Source: Maritimibacter sp. (GTDB taxonomy: Bacteria > Pseudomonadota > Alphaproteobacteria > Rhodobacterales > Rhodobacteraceae). From it: DNA of 64,000 nt. Below are positions 45,181-54,749 of this stretch, one piece after another. How positions within the stretch are numbered: position 1 is the stretch's first letter; the number at the start of each line of letters is the position of its first letter. The position numbers were made by a program, and so were the translations under genes. The notes under the pieces were generated by a model that was not told the DNA's origin, did no database searches, and saw only the letters and a list, made by a program, of their open reading frames with translations. The DNA is taken from contig NZNT01000029.1 in NCBI GenBank assembly GCA_002695005.1, positions 248,001 through 312,000 on the forward strand, read 5' to 3'.

Positions 45181-45516
45181 GCTCTATTCCTTGCCGCTAT
45201 ATGTTGCTGTGCGTCTCGGTGCACACGAGCATGGTAGGCTCTGGGCTGACCGTCTCAAGGTTTTTTGCACTGTCGGAATGTGATGGTTTTTCCCGTTGGC
45301 TTACAATGCGGTAAGGCGAGCGCGTGGAGTCAATGTTGCCAATATGTTCATATGAAAGGGTTTTTTTCCGTTCGTGCGTTGTTCCAACACCGGCCAAGGC
45401 CCATAAGCAAGAAACCGCTTATATTTCATGAATGGTGAAAAATCGTTTTTCATGACCAACAGGAACCTTGCGAATCACCCGTAGAACCAGATTCGCGGAC
45501 TTGGCAGCCGCCCGAC
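45181..45516 (-). other. 336-base gap between integrase end and AlpA start
   Basis: No gene found on either strand. It holds the AlpA promoter candidate (45231-45258), an inverted repeat GTGC...GCAC around 45209-45226 in the leader, an A/T-rich patch near 45270-45370 (GGTTTTTCCC, ATATGTTCATATGAAAGG) and a run of seven T at 45360-45367. Probably the main regulatory region of the element. Confidence 0.5.
45231..45258 (-). promoter_or_regulatory. Candidate promoter of the AlpA/small-gene operon
   Basis: On the minus strand TTGAGA (45258-45253), a 16-base spacer and TACCAT (45236-45231), about 50 bases upstream of the AlpA start codon. Confidence 0.4.
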
Positions 45517-46710
45517 TCAACCGCCCAATTGCATGACATTATCAGATGCATTAGCGCTGCACTTTGCCGCCCACCGCTCCATCAATGTCCGCCGTTGCTC
45601 CAAGAAATCCGTCCGCCTGTAGGCCCGTTCGACCGATCCGCCGACCGTGTGGCCCAGCGCGGTCTCAGCCACGTCCCAAGGCGTCTTGGTCGTTTCGGCC
45701 ACCCAATCGCGGAAAGAGCTACGGAAACCGTGCGGGCGTTCGACCAATCCGCGCCGTTCCATGAAACGGCTCATGGTGGCGTCCGAAATCACGCCCTTGC
45801 GCACCCCCGGAAACAGGAACCCGTCACGCGCGAACGGTGTGGCCTCTGCAATCACCTCCTGCGCTTTCCGTGATAACGGAACCCGGAAATCGGTCGTGGC
45901 GTCCCTGCGGCCTTTCATGGCCTCTGCGGGGATGGTCCAGATATCGCCCTCGATCTGGTCTAGTTGCAGGTGGCGCAACGGGAAGCTGCGAACCGCCGTG
46001 AGAATGAGAAGGCGCAACGCCAGTTCGGAAATCGTGCCGCCGTTCAGCGACTGGTAGAACGTTGGCACGTCCTGCCACGCCATAGCGGGAATGTTCTGCG
46101 GCTTGTGCCGTTGCTTGCCTAAAAGCGCCTTGGCTTTCTCGGTCGCCTGTAGATCGACCTCCAAGCCCAGCGCAGCCGCGTGGCGCATGACGATGGAAAG
46201 CCGGTTCATTGCCTTCCGCGCGGTATCGGCCTTGTCATGCCAGATGGGGGCGAGCGTGTCGCGAATGTCGCGCTGGTCAATCTCGGAAACCGGCATTTTG
46301 CCCAGCTTGGGCAGAACGTGCAGTTCCAGCGGACTGAACCACCGGCCCGCTTTCCCGTCGCCCTTCAATTCCGCCTTGCGGCTCTCGAAGGCATCGCGGG
46401 CAACGTCCGCCAAGATGTTCTGATTGCGCTGGGCAACCGCGCGTTGCCGGTCGCGTTCCTTGATAGCGTCCTTGCCGCCGCGAACCACGGCCCGCCACTT
46501 GTCCGCTTCCTCCCGTGCTTCGCGAAGCGTGATATCAGGGAACCGGCCCAGCCCCATTTCATGCCGCTTGGAGTAGATGGTGTAGCGCAGAACCCATTGC
46601 GCCCCGCCGTCCTCCCGCTTGTAGAGCCATAGCCCAGCGCCATCCGAGTGCTTTCCCGGAGCTGCGGCTTTCACAGCCGCGTTCGTGAGCTTGTTCTGCA
46701 ATCGCGCCAT
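45517..46710 (-). CDS. P4-type tyrosine integrase
   Basis: A 397-residue integrase with the DUF4102 N-terminal domain (LTNAAVKAAAPGKHSDGAGL, residues ~7-26) and a C-terminal catalytic domain: Arg in LTAVRSFPLRHL (~240), HGFRSSFRDW (His and Arg, ~322-331), LGHTVGG (~350) and the nucleophile in ERAYRRTDF (~362). The usual glutamate after the first Arg is not in its standard place, a minor variation. Its start codon is 144 bases from attR, the normal place for this class; the tRNA-Thr site fits too. Confidence 0.95.
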   Translation of the reverse strand: MARLQNKLTNAAVKAAAPGKHSDGAGLWLYKREDGGAQWVLRYTIYSKRHEMGLGRFPDITLREAREEADKWRAVVRGGKDAIKERDRQRAVAQRNQNILADVARDAFESRKAELKGDGKAGRWFSPLELHVLPKLGKMPVSEIDQRDIRDTLAPIWHDKADTARKAMNRLSIVMRHAAALGLEVDLQATEKAKALLGKQRHKPQNIPAMAWQDVPTFYQSLNGGTISELALRLLILTAVRSFPLRHLQLDQIEGDIWTIPAEAMKGRRDATTDFRVPLSRKAQEVIAEATPFARDGFLFPGVRKGVISDATMSRFMERRGLVERPHGFRSSFRDWVAETTKTPWDVAETALGHTVGGSVERAYRRTDFLEQRRTLMERWAAKCSANASDNVMQLGG

Positions 46711-46909
46711 CTCGATCCCCTTTCCAATCCCCCTTCAACATATGGGGTGTAGTGGAACGCGATGAAACAGCATGGGTCAAGAAAATATGGATTTTGGGAA
46801 GGGCCGGTCGCTACGCGGTATCCCGTGGAACCCCAAGATATAGGACTTCAACGCCCTTCAGCGGCACCACTTCGGTTTTTCCACCTCGACACTGCACCAA
46901 GCCCGGGTT
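46711..46909. other. Right end of the element: attR zone
   Basis: Carries the integrase ribosome site, an 11-bp sequence also present near the left end (CAATCCCCCTT, 46725-46735), the 22-bp attR repeat (46854-46875), then the host flank. No gene is seen. Confidence 0.6.
46854..46875 (+). repeat. Right attachment repeat (attR)
   Basis: Exact copy of the 22-bp sequence at 39971-39992. Confidence 0.92.
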
Positions 46910-47626
46910 TCAGCCGGTGACGGCGCTAAGCCGGGACAGGTCCACGCCGTCCCAGCTTCCTTCGGCCCATGCAAGCATCATGCGCGTGAACGATCCTCGG
47001 GCGAGGTCCGGGTGCTCTGACACCTTCATTGCAGATCGGTGCGGCTCGCTGCGATAGGCAGCTGAGATCAGTTCGCTTTCGTTTTCCCAAAGCGAGAGTG
47101 TGGGGGCGTCGAGGCCGGGGGTATCCGGCAGGAGCTGTTGCTCGAGAATTACGCCGGTAAGTTCGTTGAACGCTGCCCGCACCGCGCGGGTGCCCTTTCC
47201 GAAGGCGATCATGCCCTCGCCCTGATTGCCAATACCGAGACTCGTCATCACGAACACCGGGGTTCCCTTACCGGGTCGTGGCCCGAGGTCATTGATGAGC
47301 GAAGCGATGTCCTCGTCTTGGGCCCAGTTGACCGTGCCGTGGCTGGCATATGGCAGGAGCAAACCGCACCACTGCTCTTCGGCGCTCGGGAGTAAGGGAA
47401 TCAAATCGGCGCGCAATTCAAGGAACTCGCGCGCCATCTCCTGGTTTGGCCAGAGTGCGATCCATGAGCGGACGTCGCGGCGGCGGCGGGGCATCCCGGA
47501 CTCGTGCCACTCCACTTCGCTCCCGGCAGTAGAAAACACGGCGCCTTCCGGCGAGCCACTTTTGTCATCACCGGGTGAAAGATCACGCGGAAAACGCGCG
47601 GAAATGACGGTGAAGGCCTGTGTCAC
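46910..47626 (-). CDS. Spheroidene monooxygenase (CrtA)-like protein
   Basis: A 238-residue protein that I match, by pattern only, to CrtA-like proteins: a WPNQEMAREFLE region, PVFVMTSLGI, and LSLWENESELISAAYR...HRSAMKVS followed by EGSWDG near the end. No carotenoid genes are near. It lies 66 bases after the DUF1513 gene in the iron operon, so another role (a haem- or iron-related dimeric alpha-beta barrel) is as likely. It is the first gene right of the element. Confidence 0.45.
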   Translation of the reverse strand: MTQAFTVISARFPRDLSPGDDKSGSPEGAVFSTAGSEVEWHESGMPRRRRDVRSWIALWPNQEMAREFLELRADLIPLLPSAEEQWCGLLLPYASHGTVNWAQDEDIASLINDLGPRPGKGTPVFVMTSLGIGNQGEGMIAFGKGTRAVRAAFNELTGVILEQQLLPDTPGLDAPTLSLWENESELISAAYRSEPHRSAMKVSEHPDLARGSFTRMMLAWAEGSWDGVDLSRLSAVTG

Positions 47627-47692
47627 GATGGTCGCTCCCCTTGTTCAGGAGAGCCTAGCGGGTTTCCATCTACTTACCAGCACGCAGACGGG

Positions 47693-48757
47693 TCAGAGCG
47701 CAATCAGGTGATTGTCCCAGGCCGAGCTCGTTCGTCCGAGCGCGCGGGGCGTGCCAGCGCCGTCGAGCGCGATGACACCACCGAGTCCGTCTGTGGCGAC
47801 GTAGCCCTCGCCCGAAGCCGCGAGACCGCAGATGTCGACGCGGGAGAATGCGCCAATGAACCCGCCTCCGGTGTCGAATCTGTGAAGGCGCCCTCCGCGG
47901 GGTGAGGTGATGGCGACTTCCCGCCCGCTCCCCGCGAAGGCGACGCTCCCAGCGTAACCGTCCATCATGATCTGTTCACGCTGCGGCGCGGTCGCGAGCA
48001 CAGGCGCCTCTCCCATACGGTGCAGGCCGAGGAGGGGTGTCGTTTCGCTGTGGTCCCCCTGCCATTGCATGGCGAACGCCACGAGCCCGTCTTCGCGCAC
48101 GTCCAGATGCCGGATCGAGTTATGGTGCAGTGCGGGGTCGAGCGTTACGCGCTCGATCAGGGTTCCGTCCAAGTCGGCATAGACGAGGCTCGGTTCCATC
48201 CGGTCGAGGTTCAGCTTTTCCCGATCTCGGGTTTTGATCCCCCCGTTGGCGATGACGAGCTGCTTGCCGCCGGGCATGAGTCGAAGCTCGTGCGGCCCGA
48301 TGCCGCCGGTCGGAAGACTCCCGATCCTCCTGTACCGCCGGGTATCCCACAACCCGACATGGCCGGCGCTGCCGTCGATGTCCTGCTCCGACGTGAAGAG
48401 CGTCCTGCCATCCGCGGAGAAGACGCCGTGCCCATTGAAGTGCCGGTCTCTGGGCGGCTCCAGATCGCGCAATACCTCGCCAAAGGCGCAGTCGATGACG
48501 AGCGCAAATCGGCCGGGTCGACGAGCGAACGCTATGGCTTCGGCGCGGGTCGGATGCCCGCAAGCAGCGTGCCCGCGCGCGGGCAGCGGCACCAAAAACG
48601 TCTCTGTTCCTGCCGAATCCAGCCCGTGAATTGCATATGACCCATCGTTTTCGCGCGCGGCGGCGAGGAAGGCAGGCGACCCGGCAGCGGCCCAGCCGAG
48701 CCGCGGCGCTGCAGTCACCGCCAACATACCGCCGAGGAACCTACGCCTTGTGGCCAT
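47693..48757 (-). CDS. DUF1513 exported protein of the iron-uptake operon
   Basis: A 354-residue protein with a twin-arginine signal (TRRRFLGGMLAVTAAPRLGWA) and repeated beta-propeller-like segments ending in LWDTRRY-type motifs, typical of DUF1513. In other proteobacteria DUF1513 genes accompany imelysins. The ATG lies one base after the stop of the imelysin gene upstream, so they are coupled. Confidence 0.85.
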   Translation of the reverse strand: MATRRRFLGGMLAVTAAPRLGWAAAGSPAFLAAARENDGSYAIHGLDSAGTETFLVPLPARGHAACGHPTRAEAIAFARRPGRFALVIDCAFGEVLRDLEPPRDRHFNGHGVFSADGRTLFTSEQDIDGSAGHVGLWDTRRYRRIGSLPTGGIGPHELRLMPGGKQLVIANGGIKTRDREKLNLDRMEPSLVYADLDGTLIERVTLDPALHHNSIRHLDVREDGLVAFAMQWQGDHSETTPLLGLHRMGEAPVLATAPQREQIMMDGYAGSVAFAGSGREVAITSPRGGRLHRFDTGGGFIGAFSRVDICGLAASGEGYVATDGLGGVIALDGAGTPRALGRTSSAWDNHLIAL

Positions 48758-48758
48758 G

Positions 48759-49736
48759 TCAGTCTCCGTCGGAAGAATTGAAACCGGGCGCGATACCGAA
48801 CCGCGCGCCGACTTCGACCTCGATTGCATGTTCGACAGCCTCGATTCGTTGCTGAAGCAGTTCCAGGTTAAGTCGCTTTGTCAGATCTTCGATATCCTGG
48901 AACGACGGATCGGTGATCGTGTCGGCCTGTTCCCTGGCAGCGGCCAAGGCCGCGTCCGTCTCAGGCAGATCAGAATTGGCGAGAGCATGGGCGAGGTCCA
49001 CGGCGGCCTCGGTTGCCAGCAAGCTTTGCCTCAAGCTGCGCTCTGATCGCCAAGCTTCGGCTCGGGTCGGTCGGGGCCGCGCCGGCTCACCAAGAGGGCG
49101 ACCAAGTCGGGTGGCAGTCGTGAACTCAAGCGTGGCGAGGAGTTGGGTATAGATGGCGCGCTGCGCCTCGCTCGCATCGAGGTAAGTCGCGTTCCCTTCG
49201 GCCCCGGGATTGAGCAGTGTCGGCGCGAAATCGGCCCATTCGGCTTGCAGATTGAAGGCTTGCACGGCGAGGTCGCGCGTCAGCGCCCGGGTCAGCGCGC
49301 AGGAATAGTCGCCTTCGGCGTAGTCGTTGAAGTCAGGATCATAAAGCATCCGCTCAAGCGCAAAGAACCCGCGCGCCGCGATGGAAGCCTCTTGGAACGC
49401 AACCTGATCCGCAACAATCGGGTCTTCTTCAGCGATGTATCGCGACAGGGTCTTTTCCGTGAAGCCGCGCTTATCCGGCCAGAACGAAATGGAGAGCGCC
49501 GCGTGTTCGCTCGGCCCGATACGGATGTCCGAAATCGCCATCCAGGCGTCGAAGGCCGTGTGGAAAGGGTCCTCTAGGGTTTCGGCTTCGCAATTGGCCT
49601 GTGCAAGTTCGTTTAGGGATCGGGCCGTTTCACTGAACTTTGCGAGGTTTGGCAAGATGTAGTCGTTTGCGGCCTCCTCAACTCCGGAAAACGCGGGTGA
49701 GGCGGCGAGGACGGCTATCAGGGGAAGGTGCTTCAC
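48759..49736 (-). CDS. Second imelysin-family periplasmic protein
   Basis: A 325-residue protein starting at GTG 49736 (GTGA overlap with the stop of the DUF1111 gene), signal peptide MKHLPLIAVLAASPAFS. It matches the imelysin-like peptidase family, a fold found in periplasmic iron-uptake proteins; the GxHxxE motif of the classic form is not conserved here, so its metal site may differ. Confidence 0.8.
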   Translation of the reverse strand: MKHLPLIAVLAASPAFSGVEEAANDYILPNLAKFSETARSLNELAQANCEAETLEDPFHTAFDAWMAISDIRIGPSEHAALSISFWPDKRGFTEKTLSRYIAEEDPIVADQVAFQEASIAARGFFALERMLYDPDFNDYAEGDYSCALTRALTRDLAVQAFNLQAEWADFAPTLLNPGAEGNATYLDASEAQRAIYTQLLATLEFTTATRLGRPLGEPARPRPTRAEAWRSERSLRQSLLATEAAVDLAHALANSDLPETDAALAAAREQADTITDPSFQDIEDLTKRLNLELLQQRIEAVEHAIEVEVGARFGIAPGFNSSDGD

Positions 49737-51277
49737 AATGACTCCAGGAATTTGACCAAGGCATCCCGGTCAGGTTTCGGAAGGTCCACTACATGATCGC
49801 GGGCCGTTTGGGCCTCACCACCATGCCAGAGGATTGCCTCCATCAGCGTGCGGGCGCGGCCATCATGGAGGTAAGCCGCGTCACCGGACACCAGTTCCGT
49901 CAGACCAATTCCCCAAAGCGGCGCAGTGCGCCATTCCCGGCCGTTCGCGCGACCCTCGGGCCGGTTGTCGGCGAGTCCCTCGCCCATATCGTGCAAGAGC
50001 ATATCGGTGTAGGGCCAGATGAGCTGGAAGCTCTGCGCCGGTTGGTCATCCAGTCGGTGCGTGACGAACTTCGGGGTGTGGCACGAGGCGCAGCCGGCGC
50101 TATAGAACACCTTCTTGCCGCGAAGCACCTCCGGGTCATCGGCGCGACGGCGGGCGGGCACCGCAAGGTTGCGCGCGTAGAAGGTGACGAGGTCCAGCCC
50201 AGTTTCGTCCACCTCGAAGCCGTCATGGCTCCCATCGTCACCGTGCTCGGCGTCGACACAGGCGGTTTGTGCTTCGGTGCATTCTCCCCACGGATTCGGG
50301 AACAGCGGGTTGGAGATACCTATATCGCCGGAAAACGCTGCAGCACTCTGATGCTTGATCGTCGGTGTCCCGGCCTTGAGCCCGAAGCGTCCCAGCATGA
50401 TCTTGTCGAACTCTCGTGACCAGACGAGGTTGGGACGGCCCGAAATCCCATCGCCATCCGCGTCGTCTTCATCTGCCAGTGCAAGAATGTCCTGAGCCGG
50501 GATCGCCTCGAGCAGCCCGAGGCCGATCATCTGCGGCGTCAGGCGTGGCGAGAGCATCGCGTCGGGGTGGAGCGGACCGAACCCCAGATCGCTCAAAGCA
50601 TAGGTCGGGTCGCGGAGCATGACTGTCTCACCGCCCGAAAGCTCGACAGGACGTTCCTCGTAGCTGACCGAAAGCTGCGCCTCGGCGGGGATGCCGCCCG
50701 TAGCAAAATCCTGAATCTGGCCACCGTAGTTCGGCTCCTCGGTCGCGCCGATGTAGTCCTCGATCTCTTGCAACTTGAGCGCGGTTTCGGCAGGAATAGA
50801 GACGCGTAGGAAGAAAGACACCGCATTGTCGTCCGGCCCCTCGGGCAGGTGCCCGCGCCCATCCTTGATGTGACAATTCTGGCAGCCGCGTGCATTGTAG
50901 AGCGGACCCAAGCCGTCGGAGGCTTCGGTCGACGCAGGCGCCGTGACCCAGATTTTTCGGAAGAGTCCGTTGCCGACCTTGAACTCCAGTTCACCTTCGA
51001 ACCCAATATTCGCGGAAGGCTGGCTGAAGGCATCGGCGTTAGAGCGTGCGCGCACTGTGGCTGCCCCTGCGGGACGTTCCTCGAACGGCTCCGCCGTCGT
51101 GAAATCCGTGGTCGGCGTCGTGACCGCACCGATCCGCGCCGTCTCTTCCGCCGTGCGGGGCACGACATTCAGATGCTCATCGCCGAGCGTGCCGAGGTCA
51201 AAGCCCGTCGCAGGTTCAATCAGAAGACAGGCAAGCCCGGTCGCAGCGCACCATACCAAGGGAAGTGAGGTTCTCAT
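49733..51277 (-). CDS. Di-haem DUF1111 (thiol oxidoreductase-like) protein
   Basis: A 514-residue exported protein (signal MRTSLPLVWCAATGLACLLI) with two c-type haem sites, GCQNCH (~residue 131) and GCASCH (~392), and a central GMVL-type domain of the DUF1111 family. Such genes sit between imelysins in iron-responsive operons. I infer electron transfer in ferric reduction or iron release. Confidence 0.88.
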   Translation of the reverse strand: MRTSLPLVWCAATGLACLLIEPATGFDLGTLGDEHLNVVPRTAEETARIGAVTTPTTDFTTAEPFEERPAGAATVRARSNADAFSQPSANIGFEGELEFKVGNGLFRKIWVTAPASTEASDGLGPLYNARGCQNCHIKDGRGHLPEGPDDNAVSFFLRVSIPAETALKLQEIEDYIGATEEPNYGGQIQDFATGGIPAEAQLSVSYEERPVELSGGETVMLRDPTYALSDLGFGPLHPDAMLSPRLTPQMIGLGLLEAIPAQDILALADEDDADGDGISGRPNLVWSREFDKIMLGRFGLKAGTPTIKHQSAAAFSGDIGISNPLFPNPWGECTEAQTACVDAEHGDDGSHDGFEVDETGLDLVTFYARNLAVPARRRADDPEVLRGKKVFYSAGCASCHTPKFVTHRLDDQPAQSFQLIWPYTDMLLHDMGEGLADNRPEGRANGREWRTAPLWGIGLTELVSGDAAYLHDGRARTLMEAILWHGGEAQTARDHVVDLPKPDRDALVKFLESL

Positions 51278-51432
51278 TTCACGTTTCGGGCCTTCGGCAT
51301 GAATCTGTGTGGAACGAATGATGCACGGTCGGACCCCTGTAACCTGATTGCAAATGGTCGCGGCCGTAAACATGGCGACATCAAAGGCGATGCACGGCGA
51401 CGTAATGGAAAACAGCCGTGCATCGCATCTTG

Positions 51433-52692
<1,260 letters not shown>

Positions 52693-52762
52693 GTATTATC
52701 CGTCCCTTGGATCGTTCGCGTTTCCGGGTTTATTCGGATTAGCTGACTGAATAGGTCGGGTA

Positions 52763-52789
52763 TGTCAAGAAAGTTGAGTAAAATACTCG
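52763..52789 (-). promoter_or_regulatory. Iron-responsive box and promoter of the imelysin operon
   Basis: On the plus strand TGAGTAAAATACTCG (52775-52789) is a near-perfect match to the TGA-N9-TCA iron-rhodo/RirA box (one mismatch), and its core GAGTA-AAA-TACTC is a perfect palindrome. A TTGACA (minus strand, 52768-52763) lies just downstream of it. An operator there would block or aid transcription of the operon. Confidence 0.55.
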
Positions 52790-52830
52790 GGAATTGGAAT
52801 CGTTCCAGAAAACACGCTGCCTGAACGAGA

Positions 52831-52855
52831 AAGGGCGGTCCCATGGACCGCCCTT
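52831..52855 (-). terminator. Terminator of the first TRAP operon
   Basis: AAGGGCGGTCC (52831-52841) and GGACCGCCCTT (52845-52855) form an 11-bp stem with a CAT loop. On the minus strand it is followed by TTTCTCG. Confidence 0.75.
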
Positions 52856-52878
52856 CGAATGAAATTAACGGGGATGCG

Positions 52879-54177
52879 TCAGAGGAGGCTGGGCAGGAAC
52901 AGTACCAGTGCCGGGAAAGCGATGACGATAGCGACAACGACGATGTCGGAGATCAGGAATGGGATTACGCCCACAAAGACCTGAACGACGCTCACGTATT
53001 TGCTCGCCACGTTCTTGATGACGAACACGTTCAATCCGACAGGCGGCGTGATCATCCCGATTTCAAGCAACTTCACGACGAGAACACCGAACCACACCAG
53101 ATCGATTCCCTGTCCCTGAAGCACCGGCAGGAACACCGGCAGGGTGACCAGCATTGCGCCGAACGGTTCCATGAACGTGCCAAGGGCAAGGTAGATCAGC
53201 ACGATGATGAACATCAGGCCGACGTAGCCGATATCGGCCCCGGCGACCGCCTGTGCAATGAAGCTTTGAAGGCCAGAAAGGCCAAGAAACCGGGTGAACA
53301 TCGTTGCGGCGAAGCCGATGATGAGAAGCGACCCGGTGGTCGTCACCGTCTCCATCAGAGACCGGGAAACGGCGGGCCAGGTAAGCCGCCCGGTCGCCGC
53401 AGCGACGACAAAGGTGCCGAAAGCCCCGATAGCGCCCGCCTCTGTCGCGGTGAAGAGGCCGCTGAACAGCCCGCCGAACACGATCACGATCAGGATGAGG
53501 ATCGGGATCAGGGACAGGAACACGCGCATCCCCTCGCCCTGCTCGACCTCGGCGCGGCGCGGTATGATGTCCGGGCGCAGCAAACTGATGATCAGAACGA
53601 CGATCGTGTACGCAAGCGCGGTCGCGATCCCGATGCTGATGCCGCCAAGAAAGACTTTTGTGACCGATGTTTCCGCAATGATCCCGTAGATGATCATCAG
53701 GATCGAGGGTGGAATCAGCGCCCCGATGGTGCCGCCCGCGGCGATCGACCCCGACGCGATCGACGGTCGGTAGCCGGCCTTCACCATCTCGGGGATAGCG
53801 ATCCGGCCCATCGCCGCAGCAGTCGCGATGGACGAACCAGAGAGAGCGGCGAAGCCAGAACAGGCAAAGATCGACGAGATCGCGAGCCCGCCCGGCAATC
53901 GGGCGAGGAAGACCTTGGCCGCATCAAAAAGACCGCCGGTAAGCCCGGTGTGAAACGCGACGAAGCCCATGAGAAGAAACATGGGCACGGCGCTCATCGT
54001 CCAGCTTGCCACGAAGCTGTAGGGCGTGTTTTCCAGAATGCCGAGCGCGGGTTTCAATCCGATCATCGCCCAGATCCCGGAAAAGGAAACGAGGATCAGC
54101 GCCAGCGCGACCGGAAGTCGCATGATGAGCAGAACGCCGAGCGCGACGACACCCCAAATACCTGTCTCGACGCTCAT
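52879..54177 (-). CDS. dctM: TRAP transporter large permease
   Basis: A 432-residue, 12-helix protein: GVVALGVLLIMRLPVALALI, FACSGFAALSGSSIATAAAMG, IPPSILMIIYGIIAETSV and VVKLLEIGMITPPVGLNVFV are DctM/YiaN signatures. It carries solute driven by sodium, with DctQ and DctP. The ATG overlaps the dctQ stop (ATGA). It is the last gene of its operon and a terminator follows. Confidence 0.95.
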   Translation of the reverse strand: MSVETGIWGVVALGVLLIMRLPVALALILVSFSGIWAMIGLKPALGILENTPYSFVASWTMSAVPMFLLMGFVAFHTGLTGGLFDAAKVFLARLPGGLAISSIFACSGFAALSGSSIATAAAMGRIAIPEMVKAGYRPSIASGSIAAGGTIGALIPPSILMIIYGIIAETSVTKVFLGGISIGIATALAYTIVVLIISLLRPDIIPRRAEVEQGEGMRVFLSLIPILILIVIVFGGLFSGLFTATEAGAIGAFGTFVVAAATGRLTWPAVSRSLMETVTTTGSLLIIGFAATMFTRFLGLSGLQSFIAQAVAGADIGYVGLMFIIVLIYLALGTFMEPFGAMLVTLPVFLPVLQGQGIDLVWFGVLVVKLLEIGMITPPVGLNVFVIKNVASKYVSVVQVFVGVIPFLISDIVVVAIVIAFPALVLFLPSLL

Positions 54178-54692
54178 TCTTCGGCCTCTTCAAGTTGTGC
54201 CGCGATGCGGGGGTTCAGATACCCGATGGCGAGCAGCGCCGTGACGAGCGCAGCAAGGGTGAACCCGATGGGAGCGAAGTAGAAGGAATGCCAGACCGGC
54301 ATCTTGTAGGTCGCGATTTCGACCAGCGTGCCAACGCGTGTTTCGGACAGGGCTTTGTCCCAGTTCGTCCACGCAAGGAAGCCATAGATCACGGCGGCGA
54401 TCACCATGACCGAGGCATCGGAGAACCGGCGCACGCGGTCGGAAAGGGCGAAGTCGATCAGTTCGACGGAAATCATCTGACGTCGCAGCTCCAGCCACCC
54501 CAGCGGGAGAAAGGCGAGCGCGGTCATGTAGTAGCGGGCCACGATCTCGGGAACCGTGTTCATGGAAATGCGGAACAGGTTGCGAAGCAGCACATCGAGC
54601 GAGATGTGGAGCATCATCGCGACGACGGCGAAGGCTCCGATATACCCCATGATGCGCGCGACCGACCTTGCGATGGCGATCAGCTGTCCCAT
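54174..54692 (-). CDS. dctQ: TRAP transporter small permease
   Basis: A 172-residue protein with four predicted membrane helices (residues ~12-32, 45-66, 88-108 and 130-152), the DctQ layout. ATG 54692 (MGQLIAIARSVARIMGYIG) is chosen over an upstream Met without ribosome site. Confidence 0.9.
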   Translation of the reverse strand: MGQLIAIARSVARIMGYIGAFAVVAMMLHISLDVLLRNLFRISMNTVPEIVARYYMTALAFLPLGWLELRRQMISVELIDFALSDRVRRFSDASVMVIAAVIYGFLAWTNWDKALSETRVGTLVEIATYKMPVWHSFYFAPIGFTLAALVTALLAIGYLNPRIAAQLEEAEE

Positions 54693-54714
54693 TCTCGTAT
54701 TCCCGTGAGAGGTT

Positions 54715-54742
54715 GCCCCGGCCCCCATCATGGGGCCGGGGC
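54715..54742 (-). terminator. Stable hairpin between dctP and dctQ
   Basis: GCCCCGGCCCC (54715-54725) and GGGGCCGGGGC (54732-54742), an 11-bp perfect stem. There is no T tract on the minus strand; probably it limits expression of the membrane subunits relative to the binding protein. Confidence 0.6.
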
Positions 54743-54749
54743 GATGGCA

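Larger units (their letters stand above)
39971..46875. mobile_element. Integrative element in the tRNA-Thr gene, about 6.9 kb
   Basis: The last 16 bases of tRNA-Thr plus six following bases (39971-39992) recur exactly at 46854-46875, next to a tyrosine integrase gene. Between them lie an AlpA-like regulator, a small-gene operon, a type IIL restriction-modification gene and a zinc-ribbon gene, all on the minus strand. This is the layout of a small genomic island or satellite-like element. No phage structural, relaxase or transfer genes are seen, so it probably needs a helper or is purely integrative. Confidence 0.9.
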
